64,000 bases of DNA, from positions 1,054,001 through 1,118,000 of the forward strand of contig JACZZP010000016.1 of assembly GCA_015183035.1 (NCBI GenBank), in the 5' to 3' direction. Source of the stretch: Meloidogyne chitwoodi (Eukaryota > Nematoda > Chromadorea > Rhabditida > Meloidogynidae). This document shows, piece by piece, positions 1 through 11,600 of this stretch. The notes beneath the pieces are model-generated. The model was given only the letters and a program-made list of their open reading frames with translations. It did not search any database and was not told the origin of the DNA. How positions within the stretch are numbered: position 1 is the first letter of the stretch; the number at the start of each line of letters is the position of its first letter. The translations under genes were made by a program, and so were the position numbers.

Positions 1-695
1 ATAGCAAAAGGGAACAGGGGCAAGTGTATTGCGTTTTTGAGTTAAATTTTGGCCTTGCGTTGCGTTTTTTAAAATGGCTCATGTGCCCGTCAAATGGGAT
101 ATGGTCAAAAAAGCACAACTTGTGCCAGTATCGATATTGTGATCCTTTTTACATTAATATTTAATTATTTTATTTTTAGCATTCTACTTTGAGCTGAGCC
201 AAATTTTTAATAAAGTTATCTTAGGTAATCAGAAAATGAACAATATAAATCGCAACGATATACTTTTATATTATATTTGTTAAATAGAATTGTATTATTC
301 CACATAATTCAGTTTCTTTAAATTAATTTCTATAAATATTTATATAAAATGTACAAATCTTCTTTTTACAGATGCTGAAAACAAGAAAATTTTCAAAAAA
401 AATTTGAAATTTTTGTTAAATATAGGTATTATTTAAAAACTAACGATAACATGGTACACATAATTTAAAATATTTTCGAGGAACAAAAACTTATAACGCA
501 TGTACATAAAAAAAATTGCCATTGAAACCATTAAAAAAAAAAACGTTTTTTATTCTTTTTTCAATTCTAGTTCGTTCTTACTAATCTATTTTCTCGTTTT
601 TGTCTCTTGTTTGTGAGTGATATGGGATACGTGAAATATTTGTGATATGTATGCCATATTATCATATTTCAAAGTTAAGCTACACAATAGGATTT

Positions 696-3600
696 TTAAA
701 TACGTTGTACATTTGGTTGAATCATACGTGATTGTTGTAAAACAACAATTTTTGTAGCAACAACATTTGTTTGATTATTTTTTTTGAATTGTTTTTTGAC
801 TAATTGACGAAATTCTTTTGAAATAATAAATAAACAAATTTCTTCAGCAGATTGCATTAGATTATAACAAGTAATATAACAAACTAATACAATTGTAGAT
901 ATAATTGTTCCATCATCTACAGAACTGGTTAAAGTTTTATCAATTTCCTCTTCCATTTTATATGTAATAATCCATAATGGGCAAGGAATAAGACTTGCCA
1001 AACAAACTACAAAAATAATAACACGTTCTTTTAATTTATTTTTTTCTTCTATTGATGTCTTTCCAGTTTCTGAAAATTTTTTTAATAAAATTTACAAAGT
1101 AAAAATTGGCTTGGTAAAATCACCAAAAAGGTCATTATTGTTACAAGTGTTTGGAAATTTTCATTTTGCTCGTACACGTACTTAGTGATTGTGATTTTCG
1201 ATTTTGCTCATACCGGCCATTTTTAGGCCTCATACTCATAACTAGGGTCTCCAAAAATATTGAAATCAATATTTTTTTTGCGAATTAATGGAAGCATGAA
1301 ATGCACGAAAAACACGTTTTTAGCAAAGTTTGAAGCTTCTAGGATGGTTTTTGATTTCAATATTATCAATATTTTCAATATTTGTCAATATTTCACTATT
1401 TTGTCAATATTTCATCAATATTTTGGACTTTTTTCAAAAATTCGCGTAAAAAATTCGCTTTTTTTTATATACTATTATATATTTTTTATTATTTCAACGC
1501 TATTTCACTATTTTTTTACATTTTTAGTTGAGAACTAAAATTTAAAAATCAAAAATAATTGCCCCAACTAAATTAAATAGCCTGGTTTCGTGAATGGGTT
1601 AAGCGAATAGATGGAAGGAATGTTTATTCAAAAGGGGCCTATCTCAATTACCCCCAGATTTTTGATTGTGAGCACAGAATCTGGGAAAAATCTGTTTCAT
1701 AAAATTCTGGGCATCATATTCTGAGGTGCTCGCAGATTCTGGAGAAACACCTCGGAATCTGCGGAAAATTTTATCAGAATTTGAGGGAAAAAATTCTGGG
1801 GAAAATCCACAGATCTGTGTTTTTTCCTATAGAGCCACAGAATTTATGTTTCAGGTAATTTTATGAGGTTTTGTGTTTTCTACTATTAGAAAATGTCACT
1901 AAGGGTAAAATATGACAAATTGTCACTAATGCAAGTTGTGACAAAATGTCACTAAGGGTAAAATATGACAAATTGTCAAACATTTCGTCAATATTTGTCA
2001 ATATTTTACAGATTTTTCAATATTTCTATCAATATTTTGAGATTTTTTCATCAATATTTATTTAAATTTTTTCAATATTTTTCCACTTTTTCGTCAATAT
2101 TTTTGGAGACCCTGCTCATAACTCACACCGGCTAATTTTTTCCCTCATTCGGCGCTTTTCTGTTTTTCTGGATTTATATGATTCTCTTCAGAGCGTCTGT
2201 GATGAAGACCACTCTCTCGTCTGATAAAGACGCAGAAAAACTGACCAGTGGATAGTTGAGGTCAGAGAAATGTTACATAGCCTGTTCTTTTCCAAAAATG
2301 TACACATTTTCTGCGTCTTTTTCACACGAGAGAGTTGTCTTTATCACAGGCGCTCTGAAGAGAATCATATAAATCCAGAAAAACAGAAAAGCGCCGATCT
2401 CTAAATACTAAGCCAAACAGCTAATGCGAGGAAACGTTATTTTCCTCAATAAAAGTTAAAAAAATGTAACTGTAATCGTAGATAAATTTTATTAAAATAG
2501 CCAAATAGATAGGTGTAGATATTGCAAGTGATATCAAAGCAGGTAGATCAGTGTAAGTTATTAATCCGGTTTCAAGTATACTTTAAAGATTGAAAATTTT
2601 AGTTTAAATTTTTAAATATTATATACATAATGTTAAAAATTATTTGATTGCTCTAGAAGTAATTTGTTAAAAAGTCATTAAAATTATACGGATCTTAAAT
2701 GGATAATACATATATACATTATTTCCTTTAATAGAGCTATTTTTCATTAATTTTCTATAATTAGAGTTATTTTATTTTTGAGATTTAAAACTATTTTTTC
2801 TTTGATAAAAAAATTTTAAAGCGGATTGAAAAACTTAATGCATGGGTAAGTGTTAAGATCATTGGTCCCTAAAAAAATAAATGCTAAGGTCCATATTTCT
2901 TAATTTCTTCCATTTTTAACCTGAAATCGACATGTCAATCTGGCTCCGGGATTAAATATTTTTGAAAAATCAGATTCTAGCTCGGCGTATGCGAAAACCT
3001 ATTAAAAATGGAAGAAATTAAGAAATATGGAGCTTTGCGTTTATTTTTTTAGGGACCAATGATCTTAACAATTAACCGAATACATGACTGTAACCAGGGA
3101 TCCTACCGACCCGATTACCAAAAATCGGGAATTATATTTTTTGTCGGCAGTTTACACATAATTTTACCATTTAATTATAAAATACAAGAGGACATAATGA
3201 TTTCCTCGAATTGTATTTAAGAAAGGAATAGAAAATAACTTAATACCTAAAAATCCCTGCATTTCCTATTGTAGTAACAATATATTGTGCGGCGCTCCAA
3301 ATAATGATAATTAGCCATAATACAAATAAAGAATATTTTATATTTCTTTAAATAAAAAAATAAGAAATATTTTTAATTCTATTTATGAAAAGGATTTGAT
3401 TAAGATGCTAACTTAGAAAAATGAATTAAATTCTTGTTTCCACGAGGCTCGATCCGCTTCGGTTTTTAACCAAAAAACCGACCGAAACGTTTATCCTGAC
3501 TCTAATTTATACTTCCATATTAAAAAAGATCTTCTTTACTTTATTTTCCACACGTTTTGATAACTAAATGGAAGAAAAACAGCATTAAAACGATTTAAGG

Positions 3601-3942
3601 CCAGTAAAATTATATGAAAATAATCTGCGTTTATACAAATTATTATACATGGTTGAACAAAATATATGATTGTATATAAATTTGAAAATGGGAAATATCT
3701 TGAAGTATTAGCATAAATCCAAACAAACTGATAAATTATATTAGAAAACGACTAAAAGTTATAAAAAAATTAAAATAACTGAAAAAAATTACCTTGCTTA
3801 AGAGTATATAAAGTGCATTCCTTTCTTTTGAAAATTTGTATATTGGACGAATCAAAATAAATAGAAAAAATAAGTAAATTATACAAATAATATTTTCAAT
3901 AATATCAGCATATAATTGTCTGACTTTTAAATTGATTGTCAT
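696..3942 (-). CDS. Srg-like serpentine chemoreceptor (7TM GPCR), 5 exons
   Basis: Nematode chemosensory receptor of the Srg/Srv type, expected in the plasma membrane of sensory neurons. I joined five exons at 3793-3942, 3540-3727, 3247-3345, 2471-2580 and 696-1069. Phases agree at every junction and give 306 residues, about the usual length for these receptors. Exon 1 starts at an ATG and encodes TM1. Exon 2 carries TM2-3 with ALNRFNAVFLPFSYQNVW, which matches the NR-x(n)-P-x-Y-x-x-W signature after TM3. Exon 3 holds TM4, exon 4 TM5 and exon 5 TM6-7 with a basic tail. Introns 3 and 4 are enlarged by inserted repeats (2851-3070, 2151-2395, 1243-2114), and the frame is intact despite them. The subfamily (srg, srv or srt) cannot be fixed without a search. 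Confidence 0.82.
1235..2122. mobile_element. non-autonomous hAT-like DNA transposon with 8-bp TSD
   Basis: The element spans 1243-2114. Its termini are inverted: (T)AGGGTCTCCAAAAATATTGA at the left, mirrored by TCAATATTTTTGGAGACCCTG at the right. It is flanked by perfect 8-bp repeats CTCATAAC at 1235-1242 and 2115-2122. An 8-bp duplication with a CAGGG-type end is characteristic of hAT elements. There is no transposase; the inside is reiterated TCAATATTT and a duplicated block with AATGTCACTAAGGGTAAAAT. It lies in the last intron of the chemoreceptor gene. Confidence 0.8.
2151..2395. repeat. fold-back (long inverted repeat) element
   Basis: GGCGCTTTTCTGTTTTTCTG at 2151 is mirrored by CAGAAAAACAGAAAAGCGCC ending at 2395. 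The match continues inward through GGATTTATATGATTCTCTTCAGAGCG and, with mismatches, through an ACGCAGAAAA block, so each arm is close to 100 bases around a short spacer. No coding potential and no clear target duplication. It sits in the same intron as the hAT-like element and would form a long hairpin in the pre-mRNA. Confidence 0.75.
2851..3070. repeat. MITE with about 70-bp terminal inverted repeats
   Basis: TGTTAAGATCATTGGTCCCT at 2851 is the reverse complement of the end at 3051-3070. The arms continue through an A/T run and a block containing CATATTTCTTAATTTCTTCC. The centre (about 2925-2995) is unique and less AT-rich. No target-site duplication is convincing. It lies in intron 3 of the chemoreceptor gene. 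Confidence 0.7.
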
Positions 3943-4117
3943 TTTTATTTTATCTTAAAAATTTAATTTTAATTAATTTAAAATTTAGGCAGTGTAAATA
4001 AGGAAATAAGATTTTTTAAAAGGAATTTTTGAAAAATTAAAACTCTCAAAGAGATCTTAACGATGCTAATCTTTAAGTAGAAAATCCTAGCTAGGACTAT
4101 TTCAAAACCGCAGGCCT

Positions 4118-4309
4118 TCAACGCTTCAGAATTTTTTTAATTCTATCATTGGTGTTTTCCTCATAAAAACGATTCCACCATCGCACTAAAATACTTTTTA
4201 AAGTATTCATTCTTTCTTTTATTCGAAGAATAAAAAGTCCAAAATAGATAAAAGTCCTACCACTAAAAATATATTTAATATACTTTAAAACATTAATAAA
4301 TCCCGACAT
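4118..4309 (-). CDS. hypothetical small protein, 63 aa
   Basis: A complete ATG-to-TGA frame of 63 codons just upstream of the chemoreceptor start, on the same strand. The product has one hydrophobic stretch (about residues 15-30, ending FIYFGLFIL) followed by a strongly basic helix-like tail with a WW pair. Codon usage is less AT-skewed than random local DNA. I do not recognise it. It could be a small membrane protein, an exon of another gene, or chance. Confidence 0.25.
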   Translation of the reverse strand: MSGFINVLKYIKYIFSGRTFIYFGLFILRIKERMNTLKSILVRWWNRFYEENTNDRIKKILKR

Positions 4310-4664
4310 TATTTCGTTAAAAAATAATTTTATAATTTAAAACAAAAATATGAAAATGAAAATCAAAAATTATTTTCAGTTAAATATATGTAATATTCTA
4401 AAGCTGTAATTATTTTTAATTATTTAATGAATACAAAAATAAGTTTAGACCACACTATCTGTCTTATTTATAATTAGGTAATCAGGCATATTTTTAAAAT
4501 TTAAACAAAAATTAATATGCTTGGTTGCCTAAAGTTAATTACTTCTGTGTGGTCAAAAATTAATTAAAATATTTTTAAAAAATTAATTAAATTTAAATTA
4601 TTATTAAAAAAAATTAAATAAGCTAAATTATTATTTTTCAAAAATTTATAATGATTTAAAACGT

Positions 4665-4887
4665 GTCATCAACAGTGATGCTAAAGTTCCAAAATTTCCA
4701 CGGAACTAGTTCCAGTTCCGGAACTGCATTTTTAATTTTCATAGTTCCAGTTCCAGTCCGGAACTAGTTCTGGAACAAGTTCCAGTTCCAATAATCAACC
4801 AGTTCCATAGTTCCATTTGCAAATCAGTTCCAGAAATTGGTAGTTCCATAGTTCCGGAACTGGAACTTTTGCATCACTGGGCATCAA
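4665..4887. mobile_element. 207-bp hAT-like MITE built of AGTTCC repeats
   Basis: The termini CAGTGATGCTAAAGTTCC (4673) and GGAACTTTTGCATCACTG (ending 4879) are inverted repeats. They are flanked by an 8-bp near-duplication, GTCATCAA at 4665-4672 and GGCATCAA at 4880-4887 (7 of 8). A CAGTG-type end with an 8-bp duplication fits hAT. The interior is a degenerate array of AGTTCC/GGAACT hexamers in both orientations, so the whole element is highly self-complementary. Confidence 0.75.
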
Positions 4888-5363
4888 ACCAAAATCCTCA
4901 AAATATATTAAATTATTAATTTTTAAACTGAATACTTTAGAATAATCCTCGGAGTATTCCTTCATTTATAAAAAATAATAGTAGTGTTTAATAAATGTCT
5001 TCACATCGGAGTTTGCGTGCCATCTATCTCAAAAATATTAATTGAAAGGAGAATGGATAGATAAATAAATCAATATTTAAATTGATTTATTTTATCAATG
5101 AATGCATGGGGAAGATTTTAATCCGATTTTTCTCTTCTTTTTTAATTTTTTTCTCTCTCTATTAATTAAAGTGCAAGTCAATATTGTCAAGATTACACAT
5201 CTTTTATTTTTATCATTGATAACCTCTTCACAATTATAAAATAATTTTATTAAAAATTTTAAATAGAATTTATTAAATTATTATTTTTTATTTATTAAAT
5301 ATATTAATTTTAAATAATTTTTATTTAACTTTGTATAAATTATAATTTTTATAATTTGAGAAA

Positions 5364-6059
5364 ATGTATTTAATTTTATTTTTTCAACTTTTTCTTTTTA
5401 AAATTATTATTTTAAAATATGATGTAATAGAGTGTGTAGACCAAAAGCAGAAATCAGCGGATGAAGGTCAATAATAAAATTTAATAATTTTAAGAGAAAA
5501 AGTTACCCATTTGATTCCGTTGAATTCTCGAGAAAGAATAATTAATTAAAAATTAAAATTTTATTTTTTCTTATTCTCGTTTTGTCCATAACATTCATTT
5601 AATTTTTTATATTTTTATGAAAAAAATAATTTAGATTTTTCTAACAATGGAGACAAAGAAAAAAATATAGTTGAGATAAAGGATCTTTTGAAAAAAATAA
5701 TGCCATCGATCGAACAAATGCCAGAATATAAAAGAAATGCCTATAAAGATTATATAGAAATGGAAAAATTTTTGGCAAAAGATTCTGTTAATTATGGACA
5801 AAATTTTATAAATCATTATAAAACAAATTTAAATAAAAAATATAATTATAATGATCAATTAGAGGATAATGATCAAAAATCATTTCAAAAAGTACACCAA
5901 AATTTTTTTGGACTTCAAAATGTTTTCCCTCAAAATAAGCAAAATCAAATTAAAAATAATTCAATTAATAGTCATCATCGCCCAATTAATAAGGGAGAAT
6001 CAAGTTCCTCTACAAATAATAAAAAACTCAAAGTTCAAAAACAAGAACATTATGTATAA
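5364..6059 (+). CDS. putative secreted protein of unknown family, 175 aa, 2 exons
   Basis: Exon 1 (5364-5466) begins at an ATG with a hydrophobic leader (MYLILFFQLFLFKIIIL) typical of a signal peptide. Exon 2 (5635-6059) joins in phase 1 through a GTCAAT donor and a TTTAG acceptor. The predicted product is 175 residues. The mature part is hydrophilic: a helical, Asp/Glu/Lys-rich half followed by an Asn/Gln/Ser-rich tail with a basic patch (KKLKVQK) before the end. It has essentially one cysteine. I recognise no domain. A short secreted protein with a basic tail is a common format for nematode effectors, but that is inference only. Confidence 0.6.
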
Positions 6060-6309
6060 TTTTTGATAATTTTGAAATAAATATAAATTAAATTAAATAG
6101 AATTTTAATTTATTTTGTTTCTTTTTGCATAAGAAAATTTAATTTTCACTAGAATGATGGCCCTTGCTTATACTTTATTTTTAAAACGAATTAGTAGTCT
6201 TGTTTATCTGTTCTATCAGAAAAAACTGATTTAAAAATTTATATTTTAAATCGAATAATGTTCGGCTTAAATTATTAATTAAAAAATATTAAATAACTTA
6301 AAAATTTAG

Positions 6310-6411
6310 AATAATGAAACAGATTTAGAATTTGAAGATAACTTACACGAATTAATTGCTAATTTTAACGAAAATAATATGCAAACTCTGGAACAACTTT
6401 TAAATTATTAA
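6310..6411 (+). other. possible orphan terminal exon
   Basis: After an AATTTAG acceptor there is an open frame ending in TAA that reads as an acidic, helical segment (NNETDLEFEDNLHELI and onward). Composition looks coding, but I could not find a convincing upstream exon. It may be an alternative 3-prime exon of the 5364-6059 gene or the relic of a separate gene. Confidence 0.25.
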
Positions 6412-7266
6412 AAAAGCCAGTGAATCTGGGTAAGTTAATTTTAAAAGTCAAAAATTAAAAATTTGATTTTTAACTCAAACACATAAATAATATTATTTAA
6501 GAAATTTGACACAATCACTTCTGAAACGAGAATTAAAAAAAAAGAAGAATTAATTCGATGACTTTAAGCCTTCATATATATTTATTATTTAAATTAATTT
6601 TAAATAGTATATTTATTTTATTTTGTATGATAAAACAAGTCTCGATTTGTATTAAATTTTTACGCTTCTTTGGGATTTATTTACATTTTAGGGTATTTCA
6701 AAAAAAATTACGCAACCGCAATAAACAAAGTATGAGTGAATATTATTCATTTTTTAAATTTTTCATTTATTCTCAAAGTTTTTCATTTCCATTCTTTTTT
6801 AAACCGATAAACAAACATTATTTACAGAGCAAAATAAAGGAATATTTAATTTAAAAAGGAGTATATCAAACTTTGGTTAATTAATTAATTTATTTATTAT
6901 AATTGTTATAGCAAATAGCTTTTATAAATAGTAGGCATCTAATGTAAGTTTAAAAAATTTAAAATAGTTATTTGCTAATAGAATTTAATAATTTGCCAAA
7001 TTCTAATTAAAAAATATATTAAGAGGAATTTTCTTAAATTTTATGAATAAATTATTAAAAAATAAATTTAATTTTAATATAAAAACATTTATCTAAATAT
7101 TATTTATTACCAAATATTAATTAAACAATTTAAAGTCAAAATTAATAATATTTTAATTATATATGTAGTTAAAATTGCTATTTATATAGAGTATTAAGTT
7201 ATAAATTTAAAATAATTATTTAAAATTTCTTTAAATTCTATTTTATTTTTATATATTTTTAAAAAA

Positions 7267-8597
7267 TTATTTATTATTATTATCTGTTATTTCTTCAGTT
7301 TTTCCATTTTTATCTATAACAAAATAATTTCTATCAAGTCTAATCCATTGTTGCCAATTATTAAATAAAATATTATTTTTATTAATTGAAGAATTTATTT
7401 CTTTTTTAATTAAATAATTTTTTATTATATTTTTAGAAAAAATTTTTTCTTTAATATTTCCTTCATAATCTTCAATAAAATCATAATTTCCATCATTAAT
7501 TAAAGGTTCAATTATTGTTATAATTATTATATCCTTAATAAATTAATTAATTTTTTTTTTTAAAAAGCTATAACTATTTTTTAAATAATTTTTAAAAGTT
7601 TTTCCCTTATAAATATAATAAGTTTTTAATATAATGAAAGATAAAATGTTTTTATTTTATTTTTTAGATAAATTAATAATTAAAAAATAAAATATATTTT
7701 TATTAATAAAAATAAATTAATTAAAATTTAATTTACATTATTTAAATATTCTTGGTTATAAGACATTTCTTCTTCTTCTTCATCTTCTTCTAATGCTACA
7801 GTAATATAAAATCTTTGTTTAAAAAATAAAAATATTTTATTTATCTCTTCTATTTCATCAATTAATTTTTTATCTAAACATTTTTCTATTTCATTATTTT
7901 CAATTATAAAATTAAAATTTATTGGAATAATTTCATAATTAAAATTTAATATTTCAATAAAATAATTTCCTTTATTTTCTAATTTTATACAAATTTTTAT
8001 AAAACTTTTTTCTTTTTCTTCTAAATTTAAAGACCATTCTAATTTTGTTAATTTATTTTTTTCATTTAAAATAATTGGAGAAAAATTTAATTTATTATGA
8101 AAAAGTGGCATTATTTTCATTAATTCCTAAAATTAATTTTATATTTTATTTTTTTTATAATTAAAATAATAATTTTAAAAAAAATCATCACAAACCTTAG
8201 CCTTAGAATTTAATTTTATTTTTGTATTAATTAAACAAATATAAAATCCTCTTCTATAATTATTTTTAAAAATTTCTTTAAAATGTACTAATTTATTTAT
8301 TAAAATATTTTTATTATTATTTGTTTTTTCAATAAAATAATATTTTCTCTTTATTCTTCCTTTGCATTCAAATGGAGATATAAATAAATTATTTAATTTA
8401 TTTATAGGTTTAAATTCAATAAATATTTCTAAAGTATTCTTTTTATTATTATTTATTTTATTAAATTCAATTCTTTTTAAATTAATATTTGTTGAATATT
8501 TTTCAATATTAAAATGTTGATCAATTTGAATATTTCCCAAAGAATAAAAAAATAATAAAGGAATAATTTTTAAAAAATTTCCAATTTTTGAATACAT
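7267..8597 (-). CDS. putative secreted protein of unknown function, 352 aa, 3 exons
   Basis: Exons 8196-8597, 7737-8126 and 7267-7533 join in phase 0 at both junctions, giving 352 residues. The start is the only ATG upstream of a hydrophobic leader (IIPLLFFYSLGNI), consistent with a signal peptide. The rest is rich in Asn, Ile and Lys, with alternating hydrophobic stretches suggestive of beta-strands (for example KGNYFIEILNFNYEIIPINF), an acidic run of eight residues near the end of exon 2, and a WQQWIRLDRNYFVID stretch near the C-terminus. I do not recognise a family. The intact frame over three exons supports a real gene. Confidence 0.55.
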
Positions 8598-8649
8598 TTT
8601 TTAAAAATGGAAATTTCTTTTAATTAATTTACTTATTTTTATAAAAACG

Positions 8650-11600
8650 GTTAAAAATGAATTGAAAAATTGTTGAAATGATTTAAAATTAATAATTTAA
8701 AAAAAAAAGAAAAATTATTTTAAAAATATTTTAAAAAATAATTTATTTTTTAAATTTTATTGTCAAATGTATAAAGGTATGTAGTATTTATTTAAGTATT
8801 TATTTAAGTATTGGCAAATATTCCCTTTAATTTTAATATTGAATTATTGATTAATTTTGTAATAGTATTCCCCTATTAGTATTAATAAAAGTGCAAAATT
8901 AATTTTTATAATTAATTAATTAAATTAAAATAATTTAGAAATTAATAAAAAAAAATTTATAAAAAATGAATTTAGAGAGATTTTAAAATAAAAAATAAAT
9001 AAAATTAAAAAAAAGAATTTAAAGTATATTTAATTTAGAATTATTTAATAATAAAAATAAATTAAAATATATATTATTTTTTAATTAATTAATTATTATT
9101 ATATTTAGGATGGTCTAAGAATGATTTTACAGCCTTTAAATATATATTAATTAAAAAAATATTTTTTAAATTTAATTTAAATTAAATAATTAATATTTTT
9201 ATATTTTTTATAACTTTTCTGAATTTATTTATTTTAATTTAAAAAAATTTCTTAGATTTTTCTAATTTTTTAAATTTGTTTATTTACTTATAATTTATTT
9301 GAATGTTTGTATTTTTAATAAAAATGTCAGAAACCTATAATTGCTAATATTAATTCTAAATAATTTTAATAAAATTATTTTATTTTAATTAAATTTTAAT
9401 TTTAAGAAACCTTTGCTTTATAAACTTTTTTTTTAAATTCTTTATCTTATGATAGAAAGTTTCTGACCGAATAATTATTATTTATTTATTTTTTATTTTG
9501 TCTACAAAATATTGCGCAATATTTTCTTTTTTTATTTTTTAAAAATATTTAATTCTTTTTATTATATAAATATTACGTAAAATTATTTAAATAAATTAAT
9601 AATTAATTAAATATTTTTTTATAAAAATTTATTTAAATTTATTTCAAATTAAATAATAGAGTTTTATATTATTTTTTATAATATTTTATTTTTAAAGATA
9701 TTTATTTAAATATATTTTATAATTTTAAATTATTTATTTATTTAAAATATATAACATTTAAAAATATATTTAGTTAACATTATTAAATATTTTAAATAAT
9801 AATAAATTTAAATGTTTATAATAATAATAATTATTATTATTATATTATTAATATTTATTCAACTGATTTTAATATTATTTTATTAGAATAATTTAATATA
9901 TATTTTTTAATTTTTTAAATAAATTTTTATGAAATATAATATTTTAACTTTTTATTTATTATTTATTTAATCCAATTTAAATAAATTATTATAAATATAT
10001 TTAATTAAAAAAAAAATATATTTTTTTAATAAATATTCACACACAAATTTGAACATTTTTTTTTAAAAAAATTCCAGACGTTCCTTCCTTTTATTTTTTT
10101 AAAATAATTTTTAATTAAAATATGCAATTAGAAATAACCCTTTCTAATTAAAAAAAATGTTCGTTATTTTTTGGTTTTTATTTTTTGATAAAAAAATTAA
10201 AATTTTACTTCCTTTATATTTACAAGCAGCTGTTTTATTTTTTTTAAACTTTGCTCTATAATTATTATTATAATAATCATAATAAAATTAAATTAAATTA
10301 AAATAAAATTAAGTTTTATATAATCTACATTTAAATATTTGTTTTGTTCCATTTAATAATTTCTAATTTTTATTGCCTAATATTTTGTTATTTTATATAT
10401 TTATTTAATAATATAGAGTTTTATTAGTTAATTATTTATTTTCAATTAAAATCTCAGATTTAGTTTATAAATAGGTCTGACAATTTTAAATGTTAAAAAA
10501 GTGTTAAATAATAAAATTAATTAATTGCTGTCTCTCTCTAAAATTAATTAATTATTATTTTGTAATAAATAAAGAAAATTAATGTTTTTTACTTTAAAAA
10601 ATACAATTTAAAAATAATTTAATATTTTTAAATTTTAACAATATTAAATGAAGCATTTAAAATTTTATTAAATTATATTAAAATAGCTATCTTCCAAGCA
10701 AATTTAAAAAATATATTTTTAAACTAATTTGGTAAATTTCTTTTTTAGTAAAAATGTTTAAAATCCTTTTTTAGATTTATTTAATTTTTTAAAATTATTT
10801 TATTATAAAATAATATTTAAATAATTTTAAATATTTTTTTAAATTATTTTTCTATTTGTTTTAAAGAATAAATTTGTTTATTTTTAAAAAATCTAACAAT
10901 AATATTTTTATAAAAATTAAATATTTTCTTTAAAATATTTAATTATAATTTTTAAATTAAATTAAATTTTCTTCTTTTAAAATTACTAATTTTTTGGTCT
11001 TTGGTATTTTTTTAATTTATTTTTAAAAGATATTTTTAGCTTAATTTTATTTTTTTTTTATTTTTCTAAGAAATTCTTTAATTATTATTTAAAAATAAAA
11101 TTTAGATCCTTGTATTCTTTTTTATAAGAAAATAAAATAAATAAATAAATTGTTTCAAGAGTCAACTAAAAAATAATTTCCATTTTTATCCTTTTAATTT
11201 TAATTAAATATTTAAATAAAAATAAATATATTTAGAAGAAAAGAGAGAGAATATGTATTTATATTTAAATATATACTAACTAACCTTTAGCCTTTAAATT
11301 ATTAATTTATTTAAAAAATAAAATAAAGAATATATTCCTTTTATTGCCTTCATTTAACACATCACTCACTCTCTTTTTTTTAATTGTTCATCTATTTTTA
11401 AATAAGAATATTTTTTGTTTTATTTTATTATTTTAAAAAAGAATATTTAATGTATTATATCCTTAAATTGTTTTAAAAGCTTTTTTTATTTATTTATTTT
11501 AAATTAGTTTTTATCTAAAATTTATTTTTATTTAAAAAAAAAAACAATTTTCATGCATTTTTATATTTTTTATTGTCTGTTAGAAATTAAAAATAGTAAA

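Noticed and set aside
1260..1538. 92-codon open frame on the plus strand
   Set aside because: Lies wholly inside the hAT-like MITE and is translated simple repeat (TCAATATTT); no splice or conservation evidence.
6558..6854. 98-codon hydrophobic plus-strand frame
   Set aside because: Composition equals translated AT-rich DNA (Phe/Ile/Leu/Tyr/Lys), with no recognisable membrane topology or intron context.
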